From the NCBI RefSeq assembly GCF_006716345.1, contig NZ_VFOX01000001.1, positions 1,116,001 to 1,180,000 of the forward strand: a stretch of DNA of 64,000 bases, given 5' to 3'. Below the pieces are notes generated by a model, which was not told the DNA's origin, made no database searches, and was given only the letters and a program-made list of their open reading frames with translations. The position numbers and the translations under genes are program-made. Below are positions 35,177-44,152 of this stretch, one piece after another. The stretch is from Microbacterium saperdae. GTDB lineage: Bacteria; Actinomycetota; Actinomycetes; Actinomycetales; Microbacteriaceae. The stretch's first letter is position 1. Each line of letters starts with the position of its first letter.

Positions 35177-36696
35177 GACAGGCCTCCAGAGCGCTCAGGA
35201 TCCGCGAACTCGCGGGGATTCTGGGTCATCCGCTGGGTCGTGTCGAAGGCCCGCAGCTCATCAGGGTGCAACTGATGTTGAACGACGTATGAGGATTCTT
35301 TGATCCGCCACAGCCCCTGCCCGGTCCCGAGGGATGGGAGGAGTTTCTGTTCGGTGCCGGTGAGTCCGAGGGTCTTGCCGGTGGTGCCGATCTGGTCGGA
35401 TTCTTGCCGGTAGATGATCCGCGATTCCGCGTTCGCGAGGAGGCTGTTGGCGAGGGAGCGCATGGCGGATCCGTGGTCGCCGACGTTGTCGAGGTCGGTG
35501 AGCTTGTGGAAGATCAGTAGGTTCGCGATCCCGTAATGACGGGCGAGTCGCCAGTGCGCGTCCATCCGCTTCAACAACGCCGGGTGGGACATCAGTCGCC
35601 ACGCCTCGTCGTAGACGACCCACCGTTGCCCGCCGTTCGGGTCCAGCAGCGCGGACTCCATCCACGCCGACGAGCACGTCATCAGCACCGAGATCAACGT
35701 GGAGTTTTCGACGACACGGGACAGGTCGAGAGTGATCATCGGCAACGTCGGATCAAACGTCACCGTGGAAGGGCCGTCGAAGAGGCCTTGGAGGTCGCCG
35801 GAGACGAGGCGACGCAGCGCGTGGCCGACCATCCGCCCGTCCTCGGCAAGGCGGTCGTCATCTGTGGGGTCGGGGGTGAGGATGCGGTCGACGACCATCG
35901 GCAGGATCGGCACATCGTTACTGGCGACCACGGCTTGGAGGGCGATATCGATGACCGTGTGCTCCAACGGCGACAACGACCGCTCAAGGACGGTCTCCGC
36001 TAACGCGCCGATCAGATCCCGGCGACGAGACGCGACTGTGGACGCCCACTCCGCGTCAGAGAGCCCGCCGGGCCGGTAGCCCTCATCGAGCGGGTTGAGA
36101 CGGTTCCGGAGGCCATGGCCGAGGACGATCGCCTTCCCACCGACTGCCTCAGCGACAGCCGTGTGCTCGCCCTTCGGGTCACCGGGGACGTACACGCGGC
36201 GACCGAACGGGATGCTGCGGGTGTAGAGCGCCTTGGCGAGGGAGGATTTCCCACTGCCGACGATGCCGGCGAGGACGAGGTTGGGCGCCGTGATGATGCC
36301 CCGCTGGTACAGCACCCACGGGTCGTACACGAAGGATCCGCCGGAGTACATGTCCTGCCCCACGAACACACCCTGAGACCCGAGACCGCCTTCGGCGAGG
36401 AACGGGTACGCGCCCTGCAACGCCGCCGAGGTGTCCTGATGCGCAGGCACCCGAAACCCCCGATACGCCCTGAGCGCCGCCGCCCCCGGCTCGCCGCCTT
36501 TAGGGAGATAGTTCGTCGACCTCGCCTCGGCACGTTCCGCGGCGACCTTCGCCTTCACCGCTTGCCGCTGCTCGGCCTGCTCCCGAGCGATGACCTGCCG
36601 GGCGGCACGTTCCCGGGTCTTACGGTTCTTCCGGCCGCTGCCGTCCTCGACAAGGACGGTGGAGTAGAGCTTCTTCGGGCTGGTGTGTTGTCCCAT
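35173..36696 (-). CDS. VirB4-family conjugation ATPase
   Basis: 507 residues from MGQHTSPKKLYSTV, where the transfer-ATPase sequence begins after a leader element. A basic N-terminal coiled region (RKNRKTRERAARQVIAREQAEQRQ), then the ATPase: Walker A LAGIVGSGKSS at about 142-152, YVPGDPKGEHTAVAE, and Walker B QRWVVYDEAWRLMSHP at about 390, with SRIIYRQESDQ near the end. It powers assembly and transport of the type IV channel. Shorter than canonical VirB4 (about 800 residues) because the N-terminal domain is supplied by the separate SCO6880-type gene upstream. Confidence 0.92.
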   Translation of the reverse strand: MGQHTSPKKLYSTVLVEDGSGRKNRKTRERAARQVIAREQAEQRQAVKAKVAAERAEARSTNYLPKGGEPGAAALRAYRGFRVPAHQDTSAALQGAYPFLAEGGLGSQGVFVGQDMYSGGSFVYDPWVLYQRGIITAPNLVLAGIVGSGKSSLAKALYTRSIPFGRRVYVPGDPKGEHTAVAEAVGGKAIVLGHGLRNRLNPLDEGYRPGGLSDAEWASTVASRRRDLIGALAETVLERSLSPLEHTVIDIALQAVVASNDVPILPMVVDRILTPDPTDDDRLAEDGRMVGHALRRLVSGDLQGLFDGPSTVTFDPTLPMITLDLSRVVENSTLISVLMTCSSAWMESALLDPNGGQRWVVYDEAWRLMSHPALLKRMDAHWRLARHYGIANLLIFHKLTDLDNVGDHGSAMRSLANSLLANAESRIIYRQESDQIGTTGKTLGLTGTEQKLLPSLGTGQGLWRIKESSYVVQHQLHPDELRAFDTTQRMTQNPREFADPERSGGLS

Positions 36697-36752
36697 GAGC
36701 GGTGGCCTTCCGATGGAGTGTGCAGTGACACCGGTCAGGTACGCCTCACGTC

Positions 36753-38216
36753 TCAGATGCCTCGGCAGAGCGGCAGTGCTGCCGTGACGAACGCCTGCGC
36801 CTGCTGCCCGACCAACCTGCGCGTTTCGCACGACGCCTGGATCGCTGCTTGTTCGATCGCGGAGACTGCGGCTTCCAGTTCATCGGTGGTGGGTGCGGAG
36901 ATGGCGAGGAGGCCGGTGTAGCGGAGGACGCCGTGGCCGCTGGTGAGGTCGGCTTCCTGTTGGAGCACGTCGTGGTATTCGGCGGACTGTCGGGCGTCTT
37001 CGATCTGCCCGACCTTCTGCCGCTGCGCCGCATCACTGATGTATTCGGTCTTCTTCTTCCGGATATCGCGGGCTGCCTGGTCGGAGCGGATCGGGTCACA
37101 CAGCAGTGTGAACGCTCGCCGGATACCGCTGGAGAGGAGTACGGGTGCGAGGAAGCCTGGGTAGACGAGGGAGCGCGGCCACTCCGAGATCCACAGCACC
37201 GCGTGATGCGCGGAGTCGGAGCGCAGTTGGTCCCAGGTCTCTTCGACCGCGACGGGGCCAGCTGTCGCGAGGTCTTGTCCGATCTCCCCGGACCGTTCCA
37301 GGGCGGCGGCAATAGCGGGGTCATACGCGCTGCGGAGCATGACAGCGAGCTGCCCGGGCGTGTACCAGTCGGTGGGTTTCAGGTCTGCGGTGCGCAGCGC
37401 GGTGGTGAGGGTCTCCATCTCCTGCCTGAGGACGACGGCGGCGCCTTTGAGGCTGCCGCCCGCGGTGCGGATCGCCCGAGAGGCGGCCCGCATGTCCAGG
37501 CTCAGGGAGATGGTGGAGATGTGGCGTTCTCCGGCTGGGCCTGCTCGGTCGATGAGCTCCCGGTAGGTTCTTGCGACCCAGGAATCGTCGTCATTGCCCT
37601 GCTCGGCCCACCACTGCGCTAACCCCGACCCGGAGTCAGGGACGGTGCGCTCCAGCACTTGCAGGCGGGCGATCCTGGTGGACCGGCACGCGGTGGACAG
37701 CACCCGGCCCCAGGCGTGCACGCGTCGTTCCTGCTCACCGGGGTCGAGAAGGATGAACGAGGGATGGGTCACTTCCACCAGCGCGGTCAGCGTCTGCCCG
37801 TGCGGGTCGTGGACCATGACCGCATCGGTCTCGGGGTCCTCGTATTGGCGTAGCGGTGCCGCATCCCCAGGGAGCGCGAGCGTCCCCGCCGGACGAGGCT
37901 TCACGATGCGCTTCCGGTATCGGGTCTGGCGGAGGGTCTGCCGGAGGACCCAGTGGAGGGTGATCGGCACCCATTCGACGAGCTTCCTGCCCCCGACCGG
38001 CACCCAGGCGAGTGCGGCGGCGGTGCCCCAGATCGGTGACGTGTACAACGCGGCGGGACCACCGGTGGAAAGGGAGGCGATGAACACGGCGACCGCGATG
38101 GAGAGGGCGATGACTTGTGGGAGGGAGAGGCCGAGGATGATGCCGCGTTTGGTGAGGCGGGAGAACTTCACCGCTGACAGTTCGAACTCGGTGCGGGTGG
38201 ACGCGGTGCTGGCCAT
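36753..38216 (-). CDS. SCO6880-family conjugation protein
   Basis: 487 residues from MASTASTRTEFELS. Two close N-terminal membrane segments (IILGLSLPQVIALSIAVAVFIASL and YTSPIWGTAAALAWVPVG) as in PrgI/VirB3-type subunits, followed by a large soluble region with TLTALVEVTHPSFILLDPGEQERRVHAWGRVLSTAC and FTLLCDPIRSDQAARDIRKKKTEYISDAAQRQK, resembling the N-terminal non-ATPase half of VirB4. It therefore probably combines VirB3 with the VirB4 N-domain and partners the ATPase gene directly downstream. The name comes from the Streptomyces coelicolor homologue. Confidence 0.85.
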   Translation of the reverse strand: MASTASTRTEFELSAVKFSRLTKRGIILGLSLPQVIALSIAVAVFIASLSTGGPAALYTSPIWGTAAALAWVPVGGRKLVEWVPITLHWVLRQTLRQTRYRKRIVKPRPAGTLALPGDAAPLRQYEDPETDAVMVHDPHGQTLTALVEVTHPSFILLDPGEQERRVHAWGRVLSTACRSTRIARLQVLERTVPDSGSGLAQWWAEQGNDDDSWVARTYRELIDRAGPAGERHISTISLSLDMRAASRAIRTAGGSLKGAAVVLRQEMETLTTALRTADLKPTDWYTPGQLAVMLRSAYDPAIAAALERSGEIGQDLATAGPVAVEETWDQLRSDSAHHAVLWISEWPRSLVYPGFLAPVLLSSGIRRAFTLLCDPIRSDQAARDIRKKKTEYISDAAQRQKVGQIEDARQSAEYHDVLQQEADLTSGHGVLRYTGLLAISAPTTDELEAAVSAIEQAAIQASCETRRLVGQQAQAFVTAALPLCRGI

Positions 38217-38274
38217 AAGGTGCTCCTGACGCGGTGGGTGTTCGGGGTCGCCGGTCAGGTACGGACACCAATAG

Positions 38275-38355
38275 TGGGCGGTGGCCCGTGAACCACCCGC
38301 TCGGGTCAGGTCGCTGGCTGACCGTCCGGGTGCGTTGTTCACGGGCCACCGCCCA
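38275..38355. repeat. Perfect 19-bp inverted repeat with nested stems
   Basis: TGGGCGGTGGCCCGTGAAC at 38275-38293 is the exact reverse complement of 38337-38355. Inside the 43-bp interval are further complementary pairs CACCC/GGGTG and GTCAG/CTGAC, so an 81-nt multi-stem hairpin or cruciform can form. It lies between the stop of the TrbL gene (38389) and the start of the SCO6880 gene (38216), just upstream of a leader element. It could be an mRNA processing or attenuation structure, or an origin-of-transfer type site; nothing in the sequence decides between them. Confidence 0.85.
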
Positions 38356-38388
38356 GATGACCTCCTCTCAGATGCCGGTCCTCTTACC

Positions 38389-39858
38389 TCAGGTCTTCGG
38401 TGCGGGCTTCGGCGGCGGAGCCTGCCCACCGCCGTCGTTCGCGGGCGGCGTCTGTGGCTTCGGCGCAGGCGCGTTCGCGGCCGGTGTGGTGGGCTGTGCG
38501 GGCGGTACGGACTGGTCCGGGGGTGGTGGCGCGGCTTGCCCCTCGCTGGCGGCTCCGGCGTGGTTGTCGGCGGTGCGGCCGATCGCGCCGCCGATCTTCG
38601 GGCCGGCCTCTGCCGCGCCCTTGGCGACTTTCGCCCCGGCGACTGCGGCGATTCCGACTGGGCCAGCCGCCGCTCCCGCCCCGGTACCGCCTGCTGCGGC
38701 AGTACCGCCGCTACCGGCAGTCGCACCGCTGGAACCTGCTGCCGCTCCACTCGAGGCTGCGGCCGTGCCGCCACCCGCACCCGGATTTGCTCCGGCTGTA
38801 CTGCCGCCTCCGGCAGCGGGCTGCGGCGAACCACTCGGTGGCGGCGGATTCCCACCACCACCACCGTTTTTGCCGTCGCCGCCCCCACCGTCGAGGACCT
38901 TCTGCGGGCCGCTACCGTCGGGCTTGCCAGGGAGGGGCATGGGCCGGTTCATGGCCTGCTTCGACTCCTGCTCCGCACTCATGACGTGGTACATGTCGAA
39001 GCCGACGAAGGAGATGAATTTGTAGACCATGTAGGGGGCGAACGCGGCGATGAACATCAACACGATCCCCGCGATCGGATCCGCAATGGAACTGAGGTCC
39101 ATATCGATCGGCGCGTTGACCTGATTGATCGCCACTAGGAACACCACGACGATCACGAGTTTCGAGAAGATCAGCGCGAGCACAAAGCTTGCCCACTTCC
39201 CGAACCACCCCTTCGTCGCATCCCAACTCGCCCCGGATAGAGCGATGGGTGCCATCACGACCGCGACCAGAATCAGAGCCTTACGGATCAGGAGGCTGAA
39301 CCAGACGATCGCTGCCGCGCAGATGGCCAGGAAGCTGAGGAAGATGGTGATGATCGCCCCGGCACCGGGGGCGGTGAGGTTGATCGCGGTGAGACCTGCG
39401 ACGAGGACCCCGATCTTCCCACCCATCTCTTCGAGGGTCGTCCCGGTGGCCTGGACGATCCCGATCGAGAGCTGGTCGACGACCTCCAGCAGCGTTGCCG
39501 TCAACGTGATGACCAGGAACGACCCGAGCACCGACTTCGCTAAACCCAGGGCGGCGCGGGACAGGGCGGTCGGGTCGCGTCTGATGAGCCCGGTGATGAG
39601 TTGCAGGCAGAAGAAGATCAGCATCAGGAAGATCGCGATGCCGAAGATCACGTTGTACACACCGACATACCCGGCCCCGGTGATGTCGACCAGGGTGGTG
39701 GAGTCGAACAAGGCCCAGACGCCTTGGAAGATCCAGGACGCAGCTGCTCCGATTGCTTGGGCGAGCCAGTCGAATGGTGCAGCGACGAGGGTGGCTGCGC
39801 CTTCGCCGACGGCGTCGCAGACGTTGCTGATGATGGGGACGTCACAGATACCAGCCAC
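38389..39858 (-). CDS. TrbL/VirB6-type conjugation channel protein
   Basis: 489 residues. Residues about 50-310 hold at least six membrane segments (for example VIFGIAIFLMLIFFCLQLITGLI, AIITIFLSFLAICAAAIVWFSLLIRKALILVAVV, FVLALIFSKLVIVVVFLV), as in VirB6/TrbL inner-membrane components; the tail from about 330 is a long low-complexity Gly/Ala/Pro segment ending PPPKPAPKT. RKALILVAVVMAPIALSGA matches the TrbL signature. The leader carries CACCTGGAAC, a weak copy of the ICE element, at 39887. Confidence 0.88.
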   Translation of the reverse strand: MAGICDVPIISNVCDAVGEGAATLVAAPFDWLAQAIGAAASWIFQGVWALFDSTTLVDITGAGYVGVYNVIFGIAIFLMLIFFCLQLITGLIRRDPTALSRAALGLAKSVLGSFLVITLTATLLEVVDQLSIGIVQATGTTLEEMGGKIGVLVAGLTAINLTAPGAGAIITIFLSFLAICAAAIVWFSLLIRKALILVAVVMAPIALSGASWDATKGWFGKWASFVLALIFSKLVIVVVFLVAINQVNAPIDMDLSSIADPIAGIVLMFIAAFAPYMVYKFISFVGFDMYHVMSAEQESKQAMNRPMPLPGKPDGSGPQKVLDGGGGDGKNGGGGGNPPPPSGSPQPAAGGGSTAGANPGAGGGTAAASSGAAAGSSGATAGSGGTAAAGGTGAGAAAGPVGIAAVAGAKVAKGAAEAGPKIGGAIGRTADNHAGAASEGQAAPPPPDQSVPPAQPTTPAANAPAPKPQTPPANDGGGQAPPPKPAPKT

Positions 39859-39892
39859 AACACCCCTCCCTTCGAATCGAAGTTCCAGGTGG

Positions 39893-40219
39893 TTAGGAGA
39901 CGGTCTGGCCGACGTTCCAGAAGAAGTTGATCAGCGTCACCGACGCTCCGGTGATGATCGCCGCGCCGCAGGAGATCAGCACCCCGACCTTCCCCCGTGA
40001 CGCCAGATGCGGGTTGGACGAGTTCGACCCGAAGCCCCAGACCACGGCACTGACGATCAGGGCGAGGACGGACAGGATCAGCCCGATCGTCATCACCGCA
40101 CCCACCACGGTCCGCAGCGCAGCGATACCGGGCAGGCCGGAATCGTTCGGGGAGATGTCGATGTTCGCGGGCAGCACCGCAGCGGTGAGGGTGGTGAGAG
40201 TGTCGAGGACGGCAAGCAT
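39893..40219 (-). CDS. Small membrane protein, DUF6112/VirB2-pilin-like (1)
   Basis: 108 residues with a hydrophobic N-terminus (LDTLTTLTAAVLPANIDISPNDSG) and two membrane segments: VVGAVMTIGLILSVLALIVSAVVWGF and GKVGVLISCGAAIITGASVTLINFF, separated by a short positively charged loop (SNPHLASRGK). That two-helix plan is that of VirB2-type pilins and of the actinobacterial DUF6112 proteins found beside TrbL. It has a paralogue in the next gene upstream. Leader element at 40277. Confidence 0.78.
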   Translation of the reverse strand: MLAVLDTLTTLTAAVLPANIDISPNDSGLPGIAALRTVVGAVMTIGLILSVLALIVSAVVWGFGSNSSNPHLASRGKVGVLISCGAAIITGASVTLINFFWNVGQTVS

Positions 40220-40305
40220 GGTGGGGCTCCTTCACAACCGATCGCCCCGTACCCGGTCGTGCGGGGTCACTGGGACAGGTGCGATGCCGGAACGTGCGAC
40301 CCGGC

Positions 40306-40605
40306 TCAGAGGGTGTCGCCGAGGCTCAACAAGAAGTTCATCCAGGTGACCCCGGCGCCTGCGAGGACGGCGGCTCCGAGCGCGACGAACACCCCGACTT
40401 TTCCTTTCGCAGCGGTCTGCGGGTTCCCCGCTGACGAGGACACGGCCCAGACGATCCCGGAGACGACGAGCATGAGGATCGAGACGATCAGCACGATCGT
40501 CAGCAGCGCGCCGACGATCTCGATGAGGGTCGAGCGGCCTCCGACACCACTCAGGTCGGGGTAGACGTTCTCGGCCGATAGCAGCGTCAGGGTGGTGGCG
40601 GGCAT
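40306..40605 (-). CDS. Small membrane protein, DUF6112/VirB2-pilin-like (2)
   Basis: 99 residues, clearly related to the neighbouring 108-residue protein: same two membrane segments (IVGALLTIVLIVSILMLVVSGIVWAV and GKVGVFVALGAAVLAGAGVTWMNFLLSLG), the same loop (NPQTAAKGKVGV against NPHLASRGKVGV). The pair probably arose by tandem duplication and may form a mixed surface filament or a membrane channel ring. In its leader the element CGCACCTGACCGG is in the loop of a GC-rich hairpin. Confidence 0.78.
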   Translation of the reverse strand: MPATTLTLLSAENVYPDLSGVGGRSTLIEIVGALLTIVLIVSILMLVVSGIVWAVSSSAGNPQTAAKGKVGVFVALGAAVLAGAGVTWMNFLLSLGDTL

Positions 40606-40679
40606 GGGTTCTCCTCAAAACGGTGGGCGGGCACCGGTCAGGTGCGCCACCCACCCCGCCAGGCCTCCCTCAGCTCGGG

Positions 40680-41852
40680 TCAGGTGGTGCAGCCCGGGCC
40701 GCCGCCGACCGGCGCGTCGATGCCTTCCACGCCGTGTTCTGCGAGCCAGGGTTCGGCGTCGACGGCGGGGGCGTTCGCGCCGCCGGGATGGACCTGGAAA
40801 TGCAGGTGCGGGCCGGTCGAGTGGCCGGAGGATCCGACGTCGCCGATGTGTTGGCCCGCGGTGACCCGGTCACCAGTGGTGACGTGGATGCCGTGTGCCC
40901 ACATGTGGATGTATTTCGTCGCGACCTTCTCGCCGCCGATGGTGTGTTCGAGGGTGATCTGTCCCGAATACCCATCGACCATCCCGGCGTAGGTGACCAG
41001 GCCGTCGGCGAGGGCAAAGATCGGTGTGCCGTCGGGGGCTGCCCAATCGGTCCCGGCGTGCAGACGCGCTTCCCCGGTGATAGGGTCGATCCGCGGCCCG
41101 AACGACGACGTGTGCACATAACTGCCCGTCGGTAGTGGGAACACCAGCCGGCTCGTCTCGGGAATGTTCGTGTCCCCGGGCACACCGCTGCCGTTCCCGC
41201 CGCTGTTGTTGCGGGTGAGGGTGTCGAGGATCGTACGGGCGACGGGCTCGTAGTTCTGATACCGATCCGGGTACGCGGACACTTCGACGGCCTGCGCGGC
41301 TTCGCCCTTGCCCATCTGCTGCCACCCCGGGATGTCGAGCAGACCTCGCGGTGAGGGGTAGTTGGGGCCGTCGGGGCCACCGTAGAACGCCCGCGCCTGA
41401 TAGGTCGTGTCCATGAGCTCAGCGACCGTGCCCCACCCGGACTGCGGACGCATCTGAAACAGACCCAAGCTGTCGTGATCGGAGCCGTTGCCATCGTTGG
41501 GGTAGCCGCCGGACTCGGGGTAGGTGCCGGTGTTCGCGAGCTGCCGCAGCGTCGACTCCGTCAGCGCCGCCATCAACGCGATCAGAATCCCATCCCGCCC
41601 CACCCCAGGAGTATTCGCTCCGACGGTGATGATCGTTCCGGCGTGGGTGAGCTGCTGCTTGTTGAGGGTGAAGGTGTATCCGTCTTTCATGGTGACCTCG
41701 AGCGAGTCGGGGATCGGGCCAAGGACGACACCGCTGGCGATGCAGTTCCCCTGGTTGAGGAGGGCCGGGTTCACGAGCACGCCGATGCTGAGCAGCCCGA
41801 GCATTGGGGTGAGCAGCATGAACGTGGCTGCGGCGGCAAGGAGCTTATTCAT
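40680..41852 (-). CDS. Cell-wall hydrolase, transglycosylase-like plus M23 peptidase
   Basis: 390 residues. N-terminal membrane anchor or signal (LLAAAATFMLLTPMLGLLSIGVLV). Residues about 85-200 resemble the lysozyme-like domain of actinobacterial transfer proteins (ALMAALTESTLRQLANTG, DSLGLFQMRPQSGWGT). Residues about 235-370 form an M23 endopeptidase with the zinc ligands in RLHAGTDWAAPDGTPIFA (H, D) and STGPHLHFQVHPGG (HxH). It would open peptidoglycan locally for the conjugation channel, the VirB1 role. It starts 12 bp after the preceding ICE gene and lacks its own leader element. Confidence 0.92.
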   Translation of the reverse strand: MNKLLAAAATFMLLTPMLGLLSIGVLVNPALLNQGNCIASGVVLGPIPDSLEVTMKDGYTFTLNKQQLTHAGTIITVGANTPGVGRDGILIALMAALTESTLRQLANTGTYPESGGYPNDGNGSDHDSLGLFQMRPQSGWGTVAELMDTTYQARAFYGGPDGPNYPSPRGLLDIPGWQQMGKGEAAQAVEVSAYPDRYQNYEPVARTILDTLTRNNSGGNGSGVPGDTNIPETSRLVFPLPTGSYVHTSSFGPRIDPITGEARLHAGTDWAAPDGTPIFALADGLVTYAGMVDGYSGQITLEHTIGGEKVATKYIHMWAHGIHVTTGDRVTAGQHIGDVGSSGHSTGPHLHFQVHPGGANAPAVDAEPWLAEHGVEGIDAPVGGGPGCTT

Positions 41853-41864
41853 CCCGTGCCCGCC

Positions 41865-42557
41865 TTATCGAAGGGGGTTGTCGAGTTCGGACAGGCGCAG
41901 CAGATGGCACCGGTCGAACACCGGCTGACAGGACACAAACACCGTGAACGCCACCGCATGCGAGCTTTCGACGGGGTCGTCGTACCAGACACCGTCCCGG
42001 TGCCTCGTGCCCTCGACCGTGTACGCCACCGTCCCCTCGGTGATCTGCCCACCGGAGGCGGCGACGGCTTCCTCCCACTGGTCCGGGACGTACACCCGAT
42101 CGATCTCAATGTGCTGGCGGGTGCGGTACTCGGCGAGATCCCGCCACGTCGACGCCGACGGGAAATACCCGTCCAGGTCCGCGATCAGCCCCGGCATCTC
42201 TGACCCGGACGGGTCGGCGTCCTCGAACAACACGCCCCGGTGATCCGAAGGGGTCAGGAGGGTGAAGGTGTCCCAGTCGAACAGCGCCTCCGCGACCGCA
42301 CGGACGTAGGCCTCGGGGTTGTTCGTGCGCGGCAGAGCTGGCAGCGCCGCGTCTTCCGGCTGTCCGTTCGGGTCGGTGGGGTCAACCGGTGCCGTGGACG
42401 CGGGCGCGCGGTCCCGGGGAGCGTCGCTGTCTCGGGGTCCGGTGATGAGGCCGTAGATGCCGATTCCGGCGAGCACCGTGACAACGAGACCGGTAGCGGT
42501 GAGGGTGATGATCAGACGGCGGCGACGACGCTGACCATCGGGGTTGAGAGAGGGCAT
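41865..42557 (-). CDS. ICE membrane-anchored protein, possibly VirB8/TcpC-like
   Basis: 230 residues with one N-terminal membrane segment (RRRRRLIITLTATGLVVTVLAGIGIYGLIT), a Pro/Asp-rich linker, and an extracytoplasmic domain of NTF2-like character (EAYVRAVAEALFDWDTFTLL, DRVYVPDQWEEAVAASGGQ, VAYTVEGTRHRDGVW, AFTVFVSCQPVFDRCHLLRLS). That topology and position match the TcpC/VirB8-type components of Gram-positive conjugation systems. The assignment is by layout, not motif. Leader element at 42598. Confidence 0.7.
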   Translation of the reverse strand: MPSLNPDGQRRRRRLIITLTATGLVVTVLAGIGIYGLITGPRDSDAPRDRAPASTAPVDPTDPNGQPEDAALPALPRTNNPEAYVRAVAEALFDWDTFTLLTPSDHRGVLFEDADPSGSEMPGLIADLDGYFPSASTWRDLAEYRTRQHIEIDRVYVPDQWEEAVAASGGQITEGTVAYTVEGTRHRDGVWYDDPVESSHAVAFTVFVSCQPVFDRCHLLRLSELDNPLR

Positions 42558-42624
42558 GGATGAGGCCTTCCAACGAGAAACGGGCGGGGCACTCGATAGG
42601 TGCGCCGCCCGCCCGTCCTCCTCG

Positions 42625-43089
42625 TCAGCGGGTGAGGCCCGTGCTCTGGTTGGTGTGTCCGCTTGCTGGGAGTTCGGGGTCGAGAGCCGCTTCCCGTTCC
42701 GCGAGGACTTCAGCGAGCCCCGCAGATCGTGTCGGTGCGGAGTCTGGTTGCCAGGCGATCCGCCCGTTCTCGCTGTGGGCTTTCATCACGAGCTGAACCA
42801 CCTGCTCCGTGGAGGCCGCGGCGATCATCAACCAGCCACCAGCCTTGACCGTGTGATCGTGCCCCGCAACCCGGTCACCGTCGTCGGTAGCGGCGAACGA
42901 GGCGCGCCGGTCGTGCCAGGCCGCGAGCTGCTGCAGCCCCTGCTTGATCCGCGACAACGTCAGATGCAACGACCCGAGAACCTCATACGTGTCCTCTGGG
43001 GACTCGATCTGCCGGGTCGCATACGCCAACCCCCGTGCGGCCTCCGCCAACTCATCCGCATCCCGAGAAGGGTCCTCAAACGTCGGCAT
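42625..43089 (-). CDS. ICE hypothetical protein with shared C-terminal tail
   Basis: 154 residues, helical and acidic: DADELAEAARGLAYATRQIESPEDTYEVLGSLHLTLSRIKQGLQQLAAWHDRRAS, then GWLMIAAASTEQVVQLVMKAH. The C-terminus reads LAEVLAEREAALDPELPAS and then a short Gly/Thr tail ending LTR, one of five ICE proteins with that ending. It overlaps the ParB gene by 14 bp, so it is translated with it. The function is unknown; the helical core could be a partner of ParB. Confidence 0.68.
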   Translation of the reverse strand: MPTFEDPSRDADELAEAARGLAYATRQIESPEDTYEVLGSLHLTLSRIKQGLQQLAAWHDRRASFAATDDGDRVAGHDHTVKAGGWLMIAAASTEQVVQLVMKAHSENGRIAWQPDSAPTRSAGLAEVLAEREAALDPELPASGHTNQSTGLTR

Positions 43090-44152
43090 CGGTGGTGTCT
43101 TCCCGTGCGGTGCGTGCCTGGTCGAGGAATGTTGCGGCTTCAGTGATGTAGGTCTGGACGAGTTCCCACTGCTCGGCGTCGGCGTATCTTCCGAAGTCTT
43201 CGGGGTTGTAGCGGTCCCACCAGCCGTGCTCCCGGCGCAGCAGATCGACGAGCTTGCGGATCTGGTGTTTCTCCCGCAGCAGCGGGTCCACGTCTTTCCA
43301 CCCGATCAGGGCCGGGTCGGTCGCGGCCTTCTGGATTTCGGTGACGCGAGCCAACGCGAGCCCGGATTCCTTCAAAGCTTCGGCCGGTGAATCGATGTCA
43401 TGAAGGGTTCGCAGTTCTGTGGCGGCAGCGGTGCGTGCCTGCTCCGGAGTGTCGGGGTGTTCGGCAAACCGGGTGAGGCGGGAGAGGTTCTGTCTCGTCT
43501 TGACTGCTTGGAAGCGGCCGTTGACCTTCCGGTCCTCGTTGATCTCCAGCAACGCTTCGGCGGCGTGCTGGCGCACATAGGGGTCTTCGCTGTCGTCCGC
43601 GGCGATGTGTTTGAGCTGGTTGATCTGCTCCAGCATCGTCCGCGAATCCCTCCCCGTCACCGCGCGTGCCGCCTGCACCCGCGCCTTCCTATCGTTGAGA
43701 TTGGCGAGGTCGAGCGGTGGTGCCGAATCGGCACCACCGCTCCTGTCCTGCTTCTTCCCGCCGTCGCCGAACAACGATCCCGCCTTCACCCGTGCCGCGT
43801 CCTCCGCGTAGAGGGCTTTCAGTTCTTCGTAGAGTTCTGCTTGTTCCAAGGGTTTCAACGCTTTCTGGAGGGTCTGCTCGTCACGGACCGCGAGAACGTA
43901 GGAGAGCTTGTCGGACACGCCCGGGACGACCCAGATCGGCGTCACCCGCATCCCGAGACGCTGCATCGCCGCGACCCGGCGGTTCCCGGTGATGATCACG
44001 TACCCCTCGGTCACCGCGGGCGGGTTCAACACCCCAGTGCGACGGATCGACTCACACAGCTCATCCAGATCCTCATCCGGGTCACGCCGAAACTGCGACC
44101 CGCTCTTCAACTGATCCAGCGCATGCTCCAACACCAAATGCCCCCGACTCAC
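43076..44152 (-). CDS. ParB/Spo0J-type protein of the ICE
   Basis: 358 residues, GTG start overlapping the previous stop (GTGA). N-terminal ParB nuclease-like CTPase domain: RRDPDEDLDELCESIRRTGVLNPPAVTEGYVIITGNRRVAAMQRLGM, with the GNRRVAA box; then a helical region KLSYVLAVRDEQTLQKALKPLEQAELYEELKALYAEDAARVKAG that carries the DNA-binding HTH. No ParA partner lies in the window. It may stabilise the excised circle or regulate ICE genes. Leader element at 44182. Confidence 0.85.
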   Translation of the reverse strand: MSRGHLVLEHALDQLKSGSQFRRDPDEDLDELCESIRRTGVLNPPAVTEGYVIITGNRRVAAMQRLGMRVTPIWVVPGVSDKLSYVLAVRDEQTLQKALKPLEQAELYEELKALYAEDAARVKAGSLFGDGGKKQDRSGGADSAPPLDLANLNDRKARVQAARAVTGRDSRTMLEQINQLKHIAADDSEDPYVRQHAAEALLEINEDRKVNGRFQAVKTRQNLSRLTRFAEHPDTPEQARTAAATELRTLHDIDSPAEALKESGLALARVTEIQKAATDPALIGWKDVDPLLREKHQIRKLVDLLRREHGWWDRYNPEDFGRYADAEQWELVQTYITEAATFLDQARTAREDTTDADV

